Source: Gracilaria domingensis (lineage: Eukaryota; Rhodophyta; Florideophyceae; Gracilariales; Gracilariaceae). From it: a DNA stretch of 64,000 nt. Under the pieces are notes generated by a model, which was given only the letters and a program-made list of their open reading frames with translations, did no database searches and was not told where the DNA came from. The position numbers and the translations under genes were made by a program. Positions 44,454-56,089 of this stretch are shown here, one piece after another. The stretch is from assembly GCA_022539475.1 (NCBI GenBank), contig VCMS01000072.1:124001-188000 (forward strand). Reading direction: 5' to 3'. Each line of letters opens with the position of its first letter. Positions within the stretch are counted from its first letter, which is position 1.

Positions 44454-47400
44454 GGTGGGCAGCGGTGATGTTGTGGGCGGGACAGCTAACCTGGCATTCG
44501 GGAGCGACGCGAGGGTGTGTGAAGGTTTGTGGAAATGTCATGGTTTTACGGCCGACTTTTAAACTCAAGGTTAGTAAAAGATGAAAGGCGGGTGTTGGTT
44601 GTTCTTGTTCTTCTAAGGCTGCGTCGTGTTTAACAGTTCGAAAGTTTGGGCCGTCGAGTTCGCTTTGTTGCGTTGTTTTGCAATGGAAGCTCTTCATTGC
44701 CATAAGCTAGAGAGTGACAGTGTCTCTTTTTAGATATTAGACTGTTTCGGATGCGCAACGTTCTCGACTTTCGCTGAGAATTCATGGTAAGCATATGTAT
44801 ATCTGTGGCTGTTACTGGACAGTTCGGACGATATCTGAAGGCAGCAGAAGTAGTATTGGGTAAAATGCATTTGGGAAGATGTGTGTGCTAGAGAACATGT
44901 TGGTGTCGTCTGCTTTGTTTAGGATGTAGACGGAGTAGTGAGGTTGTGTTTGTTCCCCTTGTGCTTTAACAATATCTTTGAAATTAAGCAAACATGTTAA
45001 TGGACCTTCACTTCGATGTTCTGAAAAGTTTTAACAGCTTTGGTTCATAACTTCTGCGCTGCATGTATCTAGTTCACCTACGTCTAACTTGTTTTCAACG
45101 CATTGGCGGAGGAGAAGCGCTGTACAGTACCACGTATGATGTTCCGCATTAAAGTTTTTCGGCCGTATTTGATGTTGGTTTGTTACGCGCCACTTGCTTG
45201 AAATTTTCATGGTGGTCACGATTTAGAAATCTCGTCGAGGGTTGGCTTACCCCGACTAGATTTCTAAACTTTGGCAAGAAGACGGCATGCTTGTGCAGCT
45301 CTCATTCGTGGAGAGCTTTCAGGTTTAGAACTCTAGGAATTTTCCCACTCACTCAATGTCAGCTTTTGACTAGGAGGCAGAGACAATGATTCATTCACAA
45401 TGTTGTGTATTACAAAGAGGTTACGTATGGAAAAACCTGCACACAAGTTTGAGTGAATAATTCAAAAGAACAAAACGTTAACTAACTAAATATAATTTGA
45501 TTTCAAATTAGACATGCTTCTGTAGCATAACAAAGCTCTTTTAAGGTGACTCTGAGTGACAAAGATTTGGTTACAATGCCGCAGGACAATCAAGAAATAA
45601 TTTTCTTATGAATGAACTTTCAGTTTTCACATCAAATGAAGTTAATTGTTCGCCGAAATGTGGATACATGCTTGTTTTCTATATCTGCAGTCTTTTCTAA
45701 ATTTGTCATCAACTCTTCCATAAAGCTAAATCCAACTATTAGACACTATTTGGGGTTCTAGAACTGCATCATGACGCAGAGTATTTTCTTCTTTTGAAAT
45801 TTATTAATTCGCTTTGATTAAATCGTGGTATTTCTAAGAAATGGCTGTTGGATACTTTGGTGTCCTGTTATATTTGTTATTGATCGTAATGCTCATTTAA
45901 ATTCAAATGTTCGACTCCAACAGTGGCCTTGGAGCAATGGCACCAGCAAGAATATATCTTGCACAAAGTCGTATTCAGATCGCAGCTTTTTGTACAGCAA
46001 GGCATGCCGGCCAACAAACAACATTATTTTCTGTCGCTCCTATGTAACTGTATTCATGGAAGAGCTACTACTCCATTTCGAATAGCACCTACTCCAAATA
46101 AAATAGCTCCTCCATGCCAAAGAAAAAGCAGAAACGAACCTTTCCTCACCCTCCCGGAAACTTTCCAGTGCTTCCGCCATGTGTATGTGTGTAACACGGC
46201 CGTCACAAAAGTTTCGAATAGTAACAGAGCAATCGAATCTATACAGCGTCATGAAAAAGTATGCGTGTACTGAGGACGATACCTTAATATTGCAACTTGC
46301 GCACAAAAGCGATTCTGTCTAGAACTTACCGGATTCTTTGTCAGTGATCATACTATAAAGTAGAACCGTACGTTTTTATTATTATGGATATCAGTTTCAC
46401 GTTGTATTGGTTTCCTGAAGTAGTCTACATTTTGATAGACATATGTCTATAAAAATGTAGTTTACATTAATACTTTCCTCAGAATACTCTTAATCTTAAA
46501 AATGGACGAACTCGTAGGGGCCTAGCAACCAGTTTAAAATTTTGTATAGCTGCGCTGTACTCCGCATCGAACATCAATTAGTGCTCTAGATCTTTGCAAG
46601 CAAAAACGTAAGCCTCTCCTTCTTTTTGTTTATGTTTCTTGCATATTTGATATCAAAAGAATCTTTCAAACATATCTGTATCTTAAGTTATAAATGGATT
46701 TCGATACGCTCAATGCAGTCCAAAACGAAGTTGACAATCTCGAAATCAGTAGGTTTCAACGAGAACTATCTACAAATCATTTTGCAGGCGTAGAAACTAT
46801 CTCAGATCTACAAGCGGAAATATATTTGGATATGAGAAAACGAAGGTATGAAGAGATTCAAAGATTAACTGAATATCGAACCATATTTGATGCGTATTAC
46901 GACTACGATTTTGTGAAAGCCATGACTCAGATTGTCACCAACACTTACTGACATTATGTAAGCGTTGTATTTAAGATTAGGATGCATGCCCATGTTCCAT
47001 TCTACTTTACAGAGATGTTATGCTAAATGCTTTCGAAGACAGTTCAAACTGTAACGCTTGAACAGAAAACGAAGAACATGTACAAGCGATCCAACGATAG
47101 CAGGATTCACACGATAACTATTCGAAAAAGATCAGCCAGGTGAATGAAAAGAGCTATTATAACGCAATCTATCATCTCGCGTAAGACAGTGCACCTGCAA
47201 AAGTGGTGCATGATGGAAATGAACCGTAAACTCGCAAGACATGTGGACTTCATGGTTGATCATAATTTCTATTCGCAGTAAATTACCTTTTCAAACTTTC
47301 TTTGACTGCCTCGCTTTACTCTTCGCCCAGTCAAGAGCCGTATTCAGTCCACGATTCTGAGTCTCAAGGTTAGATATACTTTCAACCTGAAACCTCCCAT

Positions 47401-47523
47401 CAGACTTTGTGCGTTCTTTCTCGTCTTAGTATGGGCACCGCTCACTGTATGGGCCCCGCTCACGATCGAGCTGCTTCAAGAGTTTCTCAAGCACATTCTT
47501 CATGCCCTTGACCTTTTCATCTT
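44454..47523. other. AT-rich interval with one small open frame
   Basis: About 3 kb with no recognised gene family. The only tidy open frame is the 85-residue one at 46694-46951. A GAATAGCACCTACTCC patch near 46080 resembles one near 34480 and could be a short dispersed repeat. Confidence 0.35.
46694..46951 (+). CDS. Small hypothetical protein
   Basis: 85 residues, acidic and probably helical (NAVQNEVDNLEISRFQREL, YLDMRKRRYEEIQRLTEYR), ending TQIVTNTY. No family was recognised. It could be a fragment of a larger transposon protein or a chance frame; the balanced amino-acid composition slightly favours real coding origin. Confidence 0.3.
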   Translation: MDFDTLNAVQNEVDNLEISRFQRELSTNHFAGVETISDLQAEIYLDMRKRRYEEIQRLTEYRTIFDAYYDYDFVKAMTQIVTNTY

Positions 47524-48023
47524 ATGTCTGCGATTACTGCTAAGCAATATCCTCCTGCACCCCGCTTCCGCGTCCGCCCCCGCATCCTGGCGCCTCCTTC
47601 GCCATGTGCATCATGGGCTGCAGTAAAACAATTCGAGCTTCGACACCTGCCGCGCTGCGACCGGAATCAACTATACCATTTGGTGCACTTTGCAATCGCC
47701 GCAGGCACGCTCTTTCGTGGCGAGTGTTCGACTATCGACATGTATGCCACCAACTCATTCCGCCTCATGTCTGAGGTTCTCACCACCGTTCTTCGTCCTC
47801 TTTGCCTCTCGAGCCACAGTGGCAAGAAGCCACCCTGCTTTCGCATGTAATATACGTGTCATCAGCGCCCGGGCCTCCGCATGGGGCCATAGTCACTATC
47901 TCCAAGCGAGGCCCCTCCATGACAGGCTCCGACAACCTTTCCCGCTTTCATGTCGTTGTCGTGGGTTATTCAACCTCGCAAGTCCATCCGCGCTTCACTG
48001 CTCGTACTCGTTCGTGCTTTTAG
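47524..48023 (+). pseudogene. Unrecognised protein, probably frameshifted
   Basis: Two adjoining frames read like one protein: 47524-47800 (FELRHLPRCDRNQLYHLVHF, GTLFRGECSTIDMYATNSFR) and, in another frame, 47802-48023 (LEPQWQEATLLSHVIYVSSA, GAIVTISKRGPSMTGSDNLS). No family could be named with confidence. Confidence 0.35.
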
Positions 48024-48268
48024 CACTCATATGCGGGGAGCCTTAAATTCCCCTCTCGTGTCCTGATCGCGCTTTCTCCTCCTTATCACCCACCCCTCTT
48101 GGCCACTCTGCGCGCTCACGCATCATCACGTGAAGCACAGCCGATGCGCTGAGATCCGCGCCGATTCTGTCATCAAGCATCGAGATGGGAGGCCTCCAAT
48201 GCTTCCATTGGCGATCTGCGCATCCAGAGGTACCCGTCGCGAGCGCCTAATCCGCCGCCACGGAACAT

Positions 48269-48853
48269 ATGGATGAGTTCAAACCACTAGTTAAAGGTGA
48301 CGTTCCGAATAAACCTTGTCCCTCATGGTGGTCCTTTTGGTTGTCTCAATGTCTCTCGCTGTCCACATCACAGGATTTATTGTACCAGCTGCACAGCGAA
48401 ACTTCTGTCGTGCGTCGTCTTCAAAACTTCATCAACTTCGTGATTAACGGCGAGGAGCGGAAATCCGTTCATTATCCTTTGCGAGCGGCACAGGTCAACA
48501 GAACGCCCACAGTTCGCAAGACCATTTCGAAGAAGCGCAAATCCACGCCCGCATCTTCCGCGCTTCGCAAAACCACCCGAAGCAAACGTAGTAGACCATC
48601 ATTGCGTCTCGATGAAGTCTTTGGTGGTGATCCATGGCCACCTCCACGGGCAGAAGGCTTCCAAAAAGCTAACCTAACTCTTCCCTGCTCTGGCAGGTGT
48701 CGTCGTATCTGTCCAGAATGCTGTGAGCTTGAAACAAACAGACCCGTATCTGACACCGGTGTGCGTCCTCTGAAATGCAAGATTCGCCTCCAAATTAAAC
48801 CCACCAACTGCATCGTCACCAATGTGAAACACTCAAACTCTTCCACCACGTAA
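48269..48853 (+). CDS. Hypothetical basic protein with cysteine cluster
   Basis: 194 residues. The N-terminal 70 residues look folded (PSWWSFWLSQCLSLSTSQDL, VVRRLQNFINFVINGEERK). The middle is very basic (KKRKSTPASSALRKTTRSKR), suggesting nuclear location. Near the end CSGRCRRICPECC forms a compact cysteine cluster, possibly a zinc site. No family was recognised. The last 50 residues may be out of the true frame. Confidence 0.4.
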   Translation: MDEFKPLVKGDVPNKPCPSWWSFWLSQCLSLSTSQDLLYQLHSETSVVRRLQNFINFVINGEERKSVHYPLRAAQVNRTPTVRKTISKKRKSTPASSALRKTTRSKRSRPSLRLDEVFGGDPWPPPRAEGFQKANLTLPCSGRCRRICPECCELETNRPVSDTGVRPLKCKIRLQIKPTNCIVTNVKHSNSSTT

Positions 48854-48942
48854 AAGAAAGCCTGCTTCCAAAGAACAACTAGGTCATGACATGAATGCTG
48901 CACACAAGGTCTCTCTTGAATCTTACAAAGAAAACTACCTTC

Positions 48943-49567
48943 TTAACAAGAGGTGCTCAATTTGATTTGAGAATTGCTTCGGCCGCATTGGAATCGAAAA
49001 GAAGAGTGAATGAAGCATGACGCAATTCGGGTCTGCCCCACTTGCTGGTTAACTACTACCATAGAAAGCTTCGAATTTAGACCATCAATGTTTTCCTGAA
49101 CCGAACCAATACTCATTTCTGAGTTTCGACGCAATTTCTCCACCAGAGCATTATTGGTCTGACTGCTTTTCAGTAAAGCATCTACTTTCGTATCAAGTAC
49201 ACGCAAACATGGCATGAACTGGGGAGCATCATTCGTAAGCAGTTTCAAACAACGAAGTCTCTGCATTACGATAGGAGAACTGTCGGCAAGAGCGTGCCAT
49301 TTTTTAGTCATCTGTAAAACAATAACCATGAGTATTATCTCTGTTCCGATTTCATCTCGAAGCTTTTATTGAGGTATTCACGCAATATCCCCAGCTGTCC
49401 TTCTTCAGTCGTTGTGAAAGGGAATCGGTCGTGATGAAGCCGAGTCTAGTTTGTACATCTTCGATCAAAGTTGCCAGCGAAACTGTTTTACGCAGAAATG
49501 GGCGACAGTCGAGGCCAGCATCATGGACGCACGTGACAGCAACTGTAGTCGGAGTGTTGCGGCCCAT
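48943..49567 (-). CDS. Hypothetical coiled-coil protein, possibly two exons
   Basis: An upstream frame (49567-49352) and a downstream frame (49329-48943) lie on the minus strand in different phases. The downstream one is helical and coiled-coil-like (LDTKVDALLKSSQTNNALVE, IGSVQENIDGLNSKLSMVV). A TTTTACAG acceptor-like sequence sits right before its ATGACTAAAAAATGG, so an intron or a frameshift could separate the two pieces. No family was recognised. Confidence 0.3.
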
Positions 49568-49899
49568 CTGAGCTGCTGATAAAATGTATCACGCTCTAAA
49601 AGCGAGGCCTCTAGGAGTGAAAAACGCAACATCTTGAAATGCAAGATTAAGCTGTTTGGGATTAGCTGCACCCAATCATGAAGGCGCAATATATTTTCTC
49701 CTGCAGCCTCTTTCCAAGCTTCGCAGATTCCACGGCAGTTTTGCCACTTTAGCTGGTAAGATTATCAAGAGCACCACTGCCAAGACTCCGTGGACTGCCA
49801 GAACAGCAAAGGAAAAGTACCATAGCACTTCCGTATTCCTGTTCCAGGACAGTCACTCGGACACGGTTTGAAGCAACGAATGGCTTTCTTGTGCCCAGC

Positions 49900-50830
49900 A
49901 CACAGCCTATCATTTCTATCCGCATACGATTTTCGATACGGGAGCTTGGAACGGGGGGTCAGTGAACGAGCGTGGCGCAGCAGGCACCACCATAGCCTAT
50001 CTTCGGTACAGGGGTGCCGTCGCCCCACCCGTCTTGCAAGTCGTTGAGCGATCTCAGCTCTGAGTGCGAGTAAAGTTTGGCTAAGTCTTCGGAAATCTCA
50101 TCTTAGAGGCCTTCTTCATCATTCATATTTGCCTGATCGATCAGGCTGGCATGTTTTGCTCAGAAAAGAAACATTTTGCGACAGTAGTTGTGAAACCAGA
50201 TGGTGAAGATGAGCGAGAGCATGGAAAGTAGAGCCTGAAGGGTTGCCAGTTTCAAGCCGAAACTACCAATCGTCGAAAGTTGGAGCAGATAGAACCCTAC
50301 AAGCAAGACGTACTAGGAATCGCGAAACAGAAAGCCGACCCCTTCAAACTGGGGCTTGTGTGGGTACAAGAGATGCTGCTTGTGACACAGGTACGCGATA
50401 ACGCAATACAGAGTGGCGACGATACAGATGACGGGAACGATGGTGCTGTACAAAAACGAAATGAGATACGCCATGCAGCACAACGCGGACATCTTTGCCC
50501 ACGCGAACTTCGAAAAGATCTCATCGGTTGTGCTTCTCGCACGCAGTCTTCGCCATCAGCAGTAGGAACGGTCGGATGATAAGTCGCCCAATGTTGAACA
50601 GGTGAAGTGTGCTTCCGAGAAACGCATTGGTCGACATGTACTTCACGAGAAAAGTGGACTGTGACCGAACGAAAAACGACAGGATAAAGAAGAGCTGCGA
50701 CTGGTTTTGGTATTTCAAGGGACGAAGAAAGGGATTTATTTGGATGAATAGTACGTTGTTTTTGATAGAGGTATTCATTATACCATGGCACATCTCTCTC
50801 TCCGATCGAACACCATGAGATCTGCTTACG
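49900..50830 (-). pseudogene. OSCA/TMEM63/CSC1-type ion channel, C-terminal part, broken
   Basis: Members are mechanosensitive or hyperosmolality-gated cation channels of the plasma membrane. On the minus strand the pieces run FFVRSQSTFLVKYMSTNAFL, HLFNIGRLIIRPFLLLM and a stop near 50523. In the next frame come DEIFSKFAWAKMSALCCMAY, LYSTIVPVICIVATLYCVIA, HKQHLLYPHKPQFEGVG and, past a TAG near 50311, VLLVGFYLLQLSTIGSFGLK. This matches the RSN1-7TM core with its hydrophobic helices, the Y-x-H-Q-L-L-Y loop and the following helix. The N-terminal half is missing, replaced by unrelated sequence near the DIRS element. Confidence 0.65.
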
Positions 50831-51177
50831 CTTTTCACCCAGCCTGACAATCAATTCATCGGCTTCCTTTCTGAAGTCATCAACAGAAACCTTTGGTATG
50901 CGAACCGATTTGAACGATACAATTCATGTTCTTTTTCTTATTCCACTTCGGAATCCAAAGTTTGGATCGTCCACTGTGTCATGTACAACACGATGCACGT
51001 AACGTTCAGCATAAAAATTACTTTCCTCACACCTCGCATCCAGTGTTAAACGATATACACCACGAGTGAGATCTCCTTTCACTCCTAGTCCTTGCGATTA
51101 CAATTCCGACACCCGACGTGCCCGGAGACTCCACCTAAGTTCAAACATTGTGCACAACGCTCGCGCTTTTCGTAATG

Positions 51178-52354
51178 ACCGGAAGTAATGACATATTCTC
51201 TACCCAGGCAGGCTCATCCACTGCTCCTCTCGACCTTGCTCATTGCACTGTGGAAAATATCTTTTCAGCCTTCGACTCCACACTGCGTAGTGCAATACTC
51301 ACCAATGATGAAGGCGCAAACGTGGAATCTTTGGATAACAAACAGCTCATTCTTCGAGCGCTCAAACGGAAGGAATCCTTGGAAGCAATCTCAGCCATTA
51401 CACCATCCGAAGCCATGCAATATATGCTCCAAGCTTCGGTAGATGAAGATACGAAGGCTTCCATCGAGGATACTCCCAAATTGAAGCAAACTTTGCTTGC
51501 TGCACACCAAATTGACACTGCTCTACCAGCAGTTCCCGACACGACTGACGACAAGACCTTGCTACTCACCGCGTTGACATGGAAAGTAATACTTCATCAA
51601 AAGCTCGGGGCTAAGAACGCAGCAAAAGAAGTGGCGGATGCTGCCCTCCCTTCTGCGCCGGCGACATTTTCGCATGAATTGGCAACAGGCGCACATGATA
51701 TCGATGTGTTAGAACTCGAGCTCTCGTTCAAGAAACAGAAAGGAGTGTATGTCGGCGGAGTTCAGGTCATAGACCAGCAGGGAAAGGACACAGTAAACAG
51801 GCCGTTAAGACTTGGGCCATACCTGGGAAAGGATCACGCAGTTGCCTCTCTTTGGGTTCAAACGCTAATGGGATCCAAAATCCTGAGGTCCTTGCTTTAA
51901 AAGAGAATGAATCTCGAGACAGCAGTAGCAAACATGAGATGGTTCAGAGGGTGAGATTATGGCTGCGGAAGCAGAAGCACACAATCTTGCAAGAATGATC
52001 GACATAGCTCAGATTGCTTATCAAACGATGGAAAAAGCATTAGAGCAATCGCCATGGATGAAAATAGGGTTTAGACGCCTCTATGCTCTCATCCATGTCG
52101 AAAATGCCGTCATCACGAAGAGTGCTTTCCGCGCTGCGGCCTAGAGCGGAGCATCTCAGATCCTCGAATCAAACCCGGAAGCCCCAGGAGTCCTAGCGGA
52201 GTACGAGAACTCGATAGCTCGCCAGTTTGCCTTGGAGGACAAAGCAACAAATGCGTTCAGAAATATGAGACAGGCACGGCATCACGGAAGGTTTAAACGC
52301 CAAGAACGCCCTCCGCAGCAGCGCGACGCGCAGCGTTCAGAAAACAGACGCTAA
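51178..52354 (+). pseudogene. Gag-like protein of the DIRS element
   Basis: Likely starts at ATG 51178 (MTGSNDIFSTQAGSSTAPLD). The first part to 51900 is helical and acidic, with ENIFSAFDSTLRSAILTNDE, then ELSFKKQKGVYVGGVQVIDQ. A frame change near 51900-51960 leads to MAAEAEAHNLARMIDIAQIA, a TAG at 52142, and a basic tail (ARHHGRFKRQERPPQQRDAQ) ending at TAA 52352-52354. Position before the RT and the basic C-terminus support a gag role; there is no zinc knuckle. Confidence 0.6.
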
Positions 52355-52536
52355 CCGGACCAAGCTTCGGAAAATACTCACAAAGTCGCCCCAGTCTCTT
52401 CCATTTCATTGTATCCTCGCTTTATCCCTACCCAACCAAACCTCTCCTTAAGATGATCAACACAATCACAATTCTAAGTGACGGCTCCAGACAGGTAAGC
52501 TTCCTACACGACTTCTAGAGTACGCACACAAGGCTC

Positions 52537-54560
52537 TTGCTCACAGGACCGTTCACAAACCCACAACGCTCACTCATCTCATCACTTACACGACGCGTGT
52601 CCACTTATTCATCACACCTAAGCCCTGAAGTAACCAACCTGAGTGCCGAGCAAAGACTGGAATTCCGTTCGTTTCCATTGCGCTGTTGGGACCGCCTCAT
52701 TGAACCATTTAAGAAAGACTGCAACGTAGCAGCTCATGTGAGGGGCGTGTTCCAACCAATACAGGCGAAACAAATCGGCCTACCAAATATCTCGTCCGAA
52801 ACCCCCCATTTTGAATGGGAGTCGGAGCTGTCGCCTCAAATACCATGCATGTTTACCAAATACCATATCAAAACGTTTGAGCTACCCCTGAAAAAAAGCT
52901 CGGATTGCTCACAAGCCACAACTACCGAGAGTGTGGTGCGATCAGAAGGAGTTCGCAATGCTGCTGAAGAAAATGTACTCGTCAGAACTTCTTTCCTGGA
53001 CCAACGTTCGTTGTGAACCTTCTGCTCTCTCTGAGTTTCGAGACTTCATCAACATGACCATCTTTGCCGTTTCGAAAGACCAAGACCGGAACCGCTTGAT
53101 AAGCTGGCCGCGCACGCAAAACCAGTTTATGCCGAACCCACCTTACACCAAGCTTCCGACACCTGACATGCTGAAACGAATTGTGCAAACCGAAGTACCG
53201 CTACACGCCTTTTACATGGATATATCGAATATGTTCTACAATATTAGGCTGCCGTCGTGGCTCACATATCTCTTACCTATGAAACCAGTTCATTTCGGCA
53301 ACCTTCCCGGAGAACTACAAGATCAAATTGCAATCCAGTTCCAACAACGTCTTTAACAAAAAGAATCTCGTACGCCCATTCCAACAAACGCTTCCCATGG
53401 GGTTTAAGTGGGCAGTATACATTGCGCAAACATGGATTTCAAAATGTTTTCTAGACGTATACGCCGCAGTATCGAGATGTCTCCCAGATGAAACTCCCCC
53501 ACACCCGATGGTTCTCACGCACAATGACCCATGTTTCGTTCTGAGGAAGCACTCTGTCCTGTTTTTGCATATGATCGACGACGTCAACTTCGTATTGGCC
53601 TCCTGAGAAACAGAAAATATTTGGTATCTGCAGGAATCCCATATCCAATCCTTTTCGGTTCGCGGTTTGCCTATCAAATTATCCGAATCCTTGCTTCCAC
53701 AGAACCCTGAAGATTCAGTTTTCAAGTTCATTGGGTGGTCGTGGGACTTCAAGTCTAAAAGAATATACATAACACTGAGAAAAGTGGCTTTACTCTCCGA
53801 GGAAGTGGGTCGCATAATTACAAGCGATCGGTTATGTTGTAGGCAGCTAGAGCGCACAATTGGTATACTTGTCAGGGCCGCGCTTGGTATGAGACCCTTA
53901 ATTTCGTACCATCAAGTTTGTTACAGTGCTCTGGCATCGACAAAAAATCTGGCTGAAGAAGATGCACTAGTAGTTCGCGAGGAGATTTACCGGATATCGA
54001 CGCTTATTCCAGCCATTTCTACCGAGACTTCCGTTCCGTGGTGTGACATTGTAGTCGCAGTTGACGCTTCTCTCAAAAGAGAAGCAGTAGTATACAAGAC
54101 TGTGAAGCCCAGCAAACTCATGGCCTTCTGGGAAGCCGTGGCTCTTCAAAAGTGCTCTCTCAACCCCCCAAACGACTCAAGAGTTCAGGTCTGTTCAGAA
54201 CAGAACAGCGGTTACACATGTCACGACATGCTCCGAGATTTTGTTAAGGGCGAAAAATGGACAACCGCCTTCGCCTTCCCCTGGAAACACGACGCACATA
54301 TCAATGCCTACGAAGGGTGGACCGCCTGTCTTGCACTACAATGGCTCGCGTCACGCAACATAACAAATCGACGCGTTCTCGTGCTGTCAGACTCCCAAGC
54401 TGTTATCAGGGCATTTCAAAAGGGAAGATCCTCAAGTCGGCACCTACACCTTCCCACGAAGCGGTTTGGTGCCGTTTGCGTCGATTACGACCTTCACCCG
54501 CTCCTCGTCTACCTGATCTCGTTGCTGAACCCGGCCGACGGTCCGACACGAGACTTTTGA
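52537..54560 (+). pseudogene. DIRS reverse transcriptase-RNase H, frameshifted
   Basis: The first frame (52537-53016) is the N-terminal region. The second (52931-53356) holds SKDQDRNRLISWPR and FYMDISNMFYNIRLP (RT motif A). The third holds LPMGFKWAVYIAQTW (motif B) and HMIDDVNFVLAS, where the catalytic box is I-D-D rather than Y-x-D-D. After a TGA at 53604 the same frame continues with GWSWDFKSKRIYITLRKVAL (thumb/connection), then RNase H: VVAVDASLKREA, AHINAYEGWTACLALQWLA, LVLSDSQAVIRAFQKGRSSS and LLNPADGPTR, the DIRS signature. Two frameshifts and one stop. Confidence 0.8.
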
Positions 54561-54939
54561 AGTCAAAAACGCGTCCGAAGCAGTCTTTCTCAGCTAATAT
54601 CGTCACGAAAGTGCCCGTGAGCTGCATTCGTAATCCAACATTCGTCCACCCGAAGCTCCCGTCGATCGTGGTCAATTGCAACGATTCTCCGGCAATGAGG
54701 ATGTTCCAAAGCATATTATCCGAGAGAAAACAGCAGGAAGCAACTTCTCCTGCGCTAAAACTACTTGAAAAACTGCAAAATTCTGCACAAAGAAACACGC
54801 CGTATATTAAGAAAGAGCGAAGATCCATCTCACTCTGTTTGCCTACCAAGACCAGCTCGTGGTCGCAAAAACACGGGAGCAAAGGTTGCCACCACCTCGA
54901 AAACAATAGGTCTCCTCGCATCATCATTCCCTTCCCGGC

Positions 54940-55850
54940 GCGATCCTTTTTCCTCCGTCACGCTTTAATTGCACGGAGCATTAAGCAAAGCAGGCAGGTT
55001 CTCTACTGCAGAGCCTTGGATAGATTTATTTCATCTATGATAACTTCTCCTCAGACCTGTACACACTTGGATGAAATTCTGCTCGAATAAATCGAAGGTA
55101 ACTACCAGGAGTCCGCGACAGTGGGTAGAAAGCAAGAGATGGTCAACTTAATGAGTTGCTTCTACATCGTACTATGAAACAAAAACCTCTTTAGGTTTTT
55201 CCCATCGAGCCCTCAAAGGATGGAAAAAGATGCACGAGCCTACACCCGCTACTCCAATGACAAAAGAAATGGCGTTGGCTTTAATATACAGGATGATTGA
55301 GATTGGTCAAACAGCAGCTGTGCTCACGTTTGCATGGGGTGGATACTTACGAGCTTCAGAGGCGTTACGATTGCTTTATGAAGACGTAGCATATCCGGGA
55401 GATCATCGTCTCTCTGCATATGGTGCAGATGCAACGGGAGTTGCTATTTGAATTGCAAAAACTGGTCCCCTACAGTTTACTCCTATTTTTGATGAGGAAA
55501 TCACTGCAGTCATCCGCAAACTTCGGTCTGTTTTCAATTGCAGGGCCGGTCCTCTTTTTACTGTCACTTATGGAACATATTCAAAACACTTGCGTCAAGC
55601 CTGCATGTTCTTTGGAATAGAAGGTAGAAAAGTATCAACGCATTCGGCTCGTATCGGAGGCGCCCTACACGACTTTATGGCCGGCAAACCAGTAGCCGAT
55701 ATCGCAATCATTGGCGGTTGAGTATCACTCTCATCTCTCAGGCATTATTTAACCACAGGAAGGGCCTGGCTCTTAAAGATCACGCTCATTGATAAGCAAC
55801 AAAGTCCGTTGAAAGAATATGCTCGTCTTCTGAGGTATTATACTCTCTAA
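54940..55850 (+). pseudogene. DIRS tyrosine recombinase, broken
   Basis: Joins the circular DNA intermediate to the genome. The N-terminal SAM-like part is near 54945-55090 (FFLRHALIARSIKQSRQVLY), then a stop and a frame change; SSLKGWKKMHEPTPATPMTK begins the catalytic frame. Catalytic residues are all present: Arg in YLRASEALRLL, Lys in IAKTGPLQF, H-x-x-R in STHSARIGG and Tyr in SLRHYLTTGR. Two TGA stops, after GVAI (55449) and in place of the Trp after AIIGG (near 55719), break the frame. The last stop is at 55848-55850. Confidence 0.8.
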
Positions 55851-55907
55851 ATCGCTACCGCAGCTTTTAACCACAGTGTCGAATGTGGGATACGGAAGGC
55901 AGTACTG

Positions 55908-56006
55908 CAGTAGCCTCTCATAACATGAAGTGTCGAAGCCGGTAACGGATCAACAGACTATGAAAAGCACCTCGATGCGTTCCTCTGCAGGGCGTTTCGC
56001 TCTAGA
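55908..56006 (+). repeat. Dispersed repeat A, copy 2
   Basis: Matches 622-721 in the same orientation. It lies 58 bp after the recombinase stop, so it may be the right terminus of the DIRS element or an independent insertion. Confidence 0.75.
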
Positions 56007-56089
56007 CTAATCGCCCGGACGTCTGTAGAGGCGTTTGCAGATAACATCTCTACTGTCTTTGCACGAGTTATAATTGTCATTGCGCTGCT

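Larger units (their letters stand above)
51100..55850 (+). mobile_element. DIRS-order (tyrosine recombinase) retrotransposon, decayed
   Basis: Gag-like, reverse transcriptase-RNase H and tyrosine recombinase genes follow one another on the plus strand over about 4.7 kb. There is no integrase of the LTR type. A DIRS-like RNase H (LSDSQAVIRAFQKGRSSS, NPADGPTR) next to a recombinase identifies the order. Terminal repeats (split or inverted in DIRS elements) were not resolved, so the ends are those of the coding region. All three genes are broken. Confidence 0.8.

Noticed and set aside
52495-52546. Possible 52-bp intron (CAG/GTAAGC to CACAG/G) between an ATG at 52453 and the DIRS pol frame
   Set aside because: Splicing would put the upstream exon out of frame with the RT frame, whereas the unspliced sequence is in frame with only one TAG; decay is simpler.
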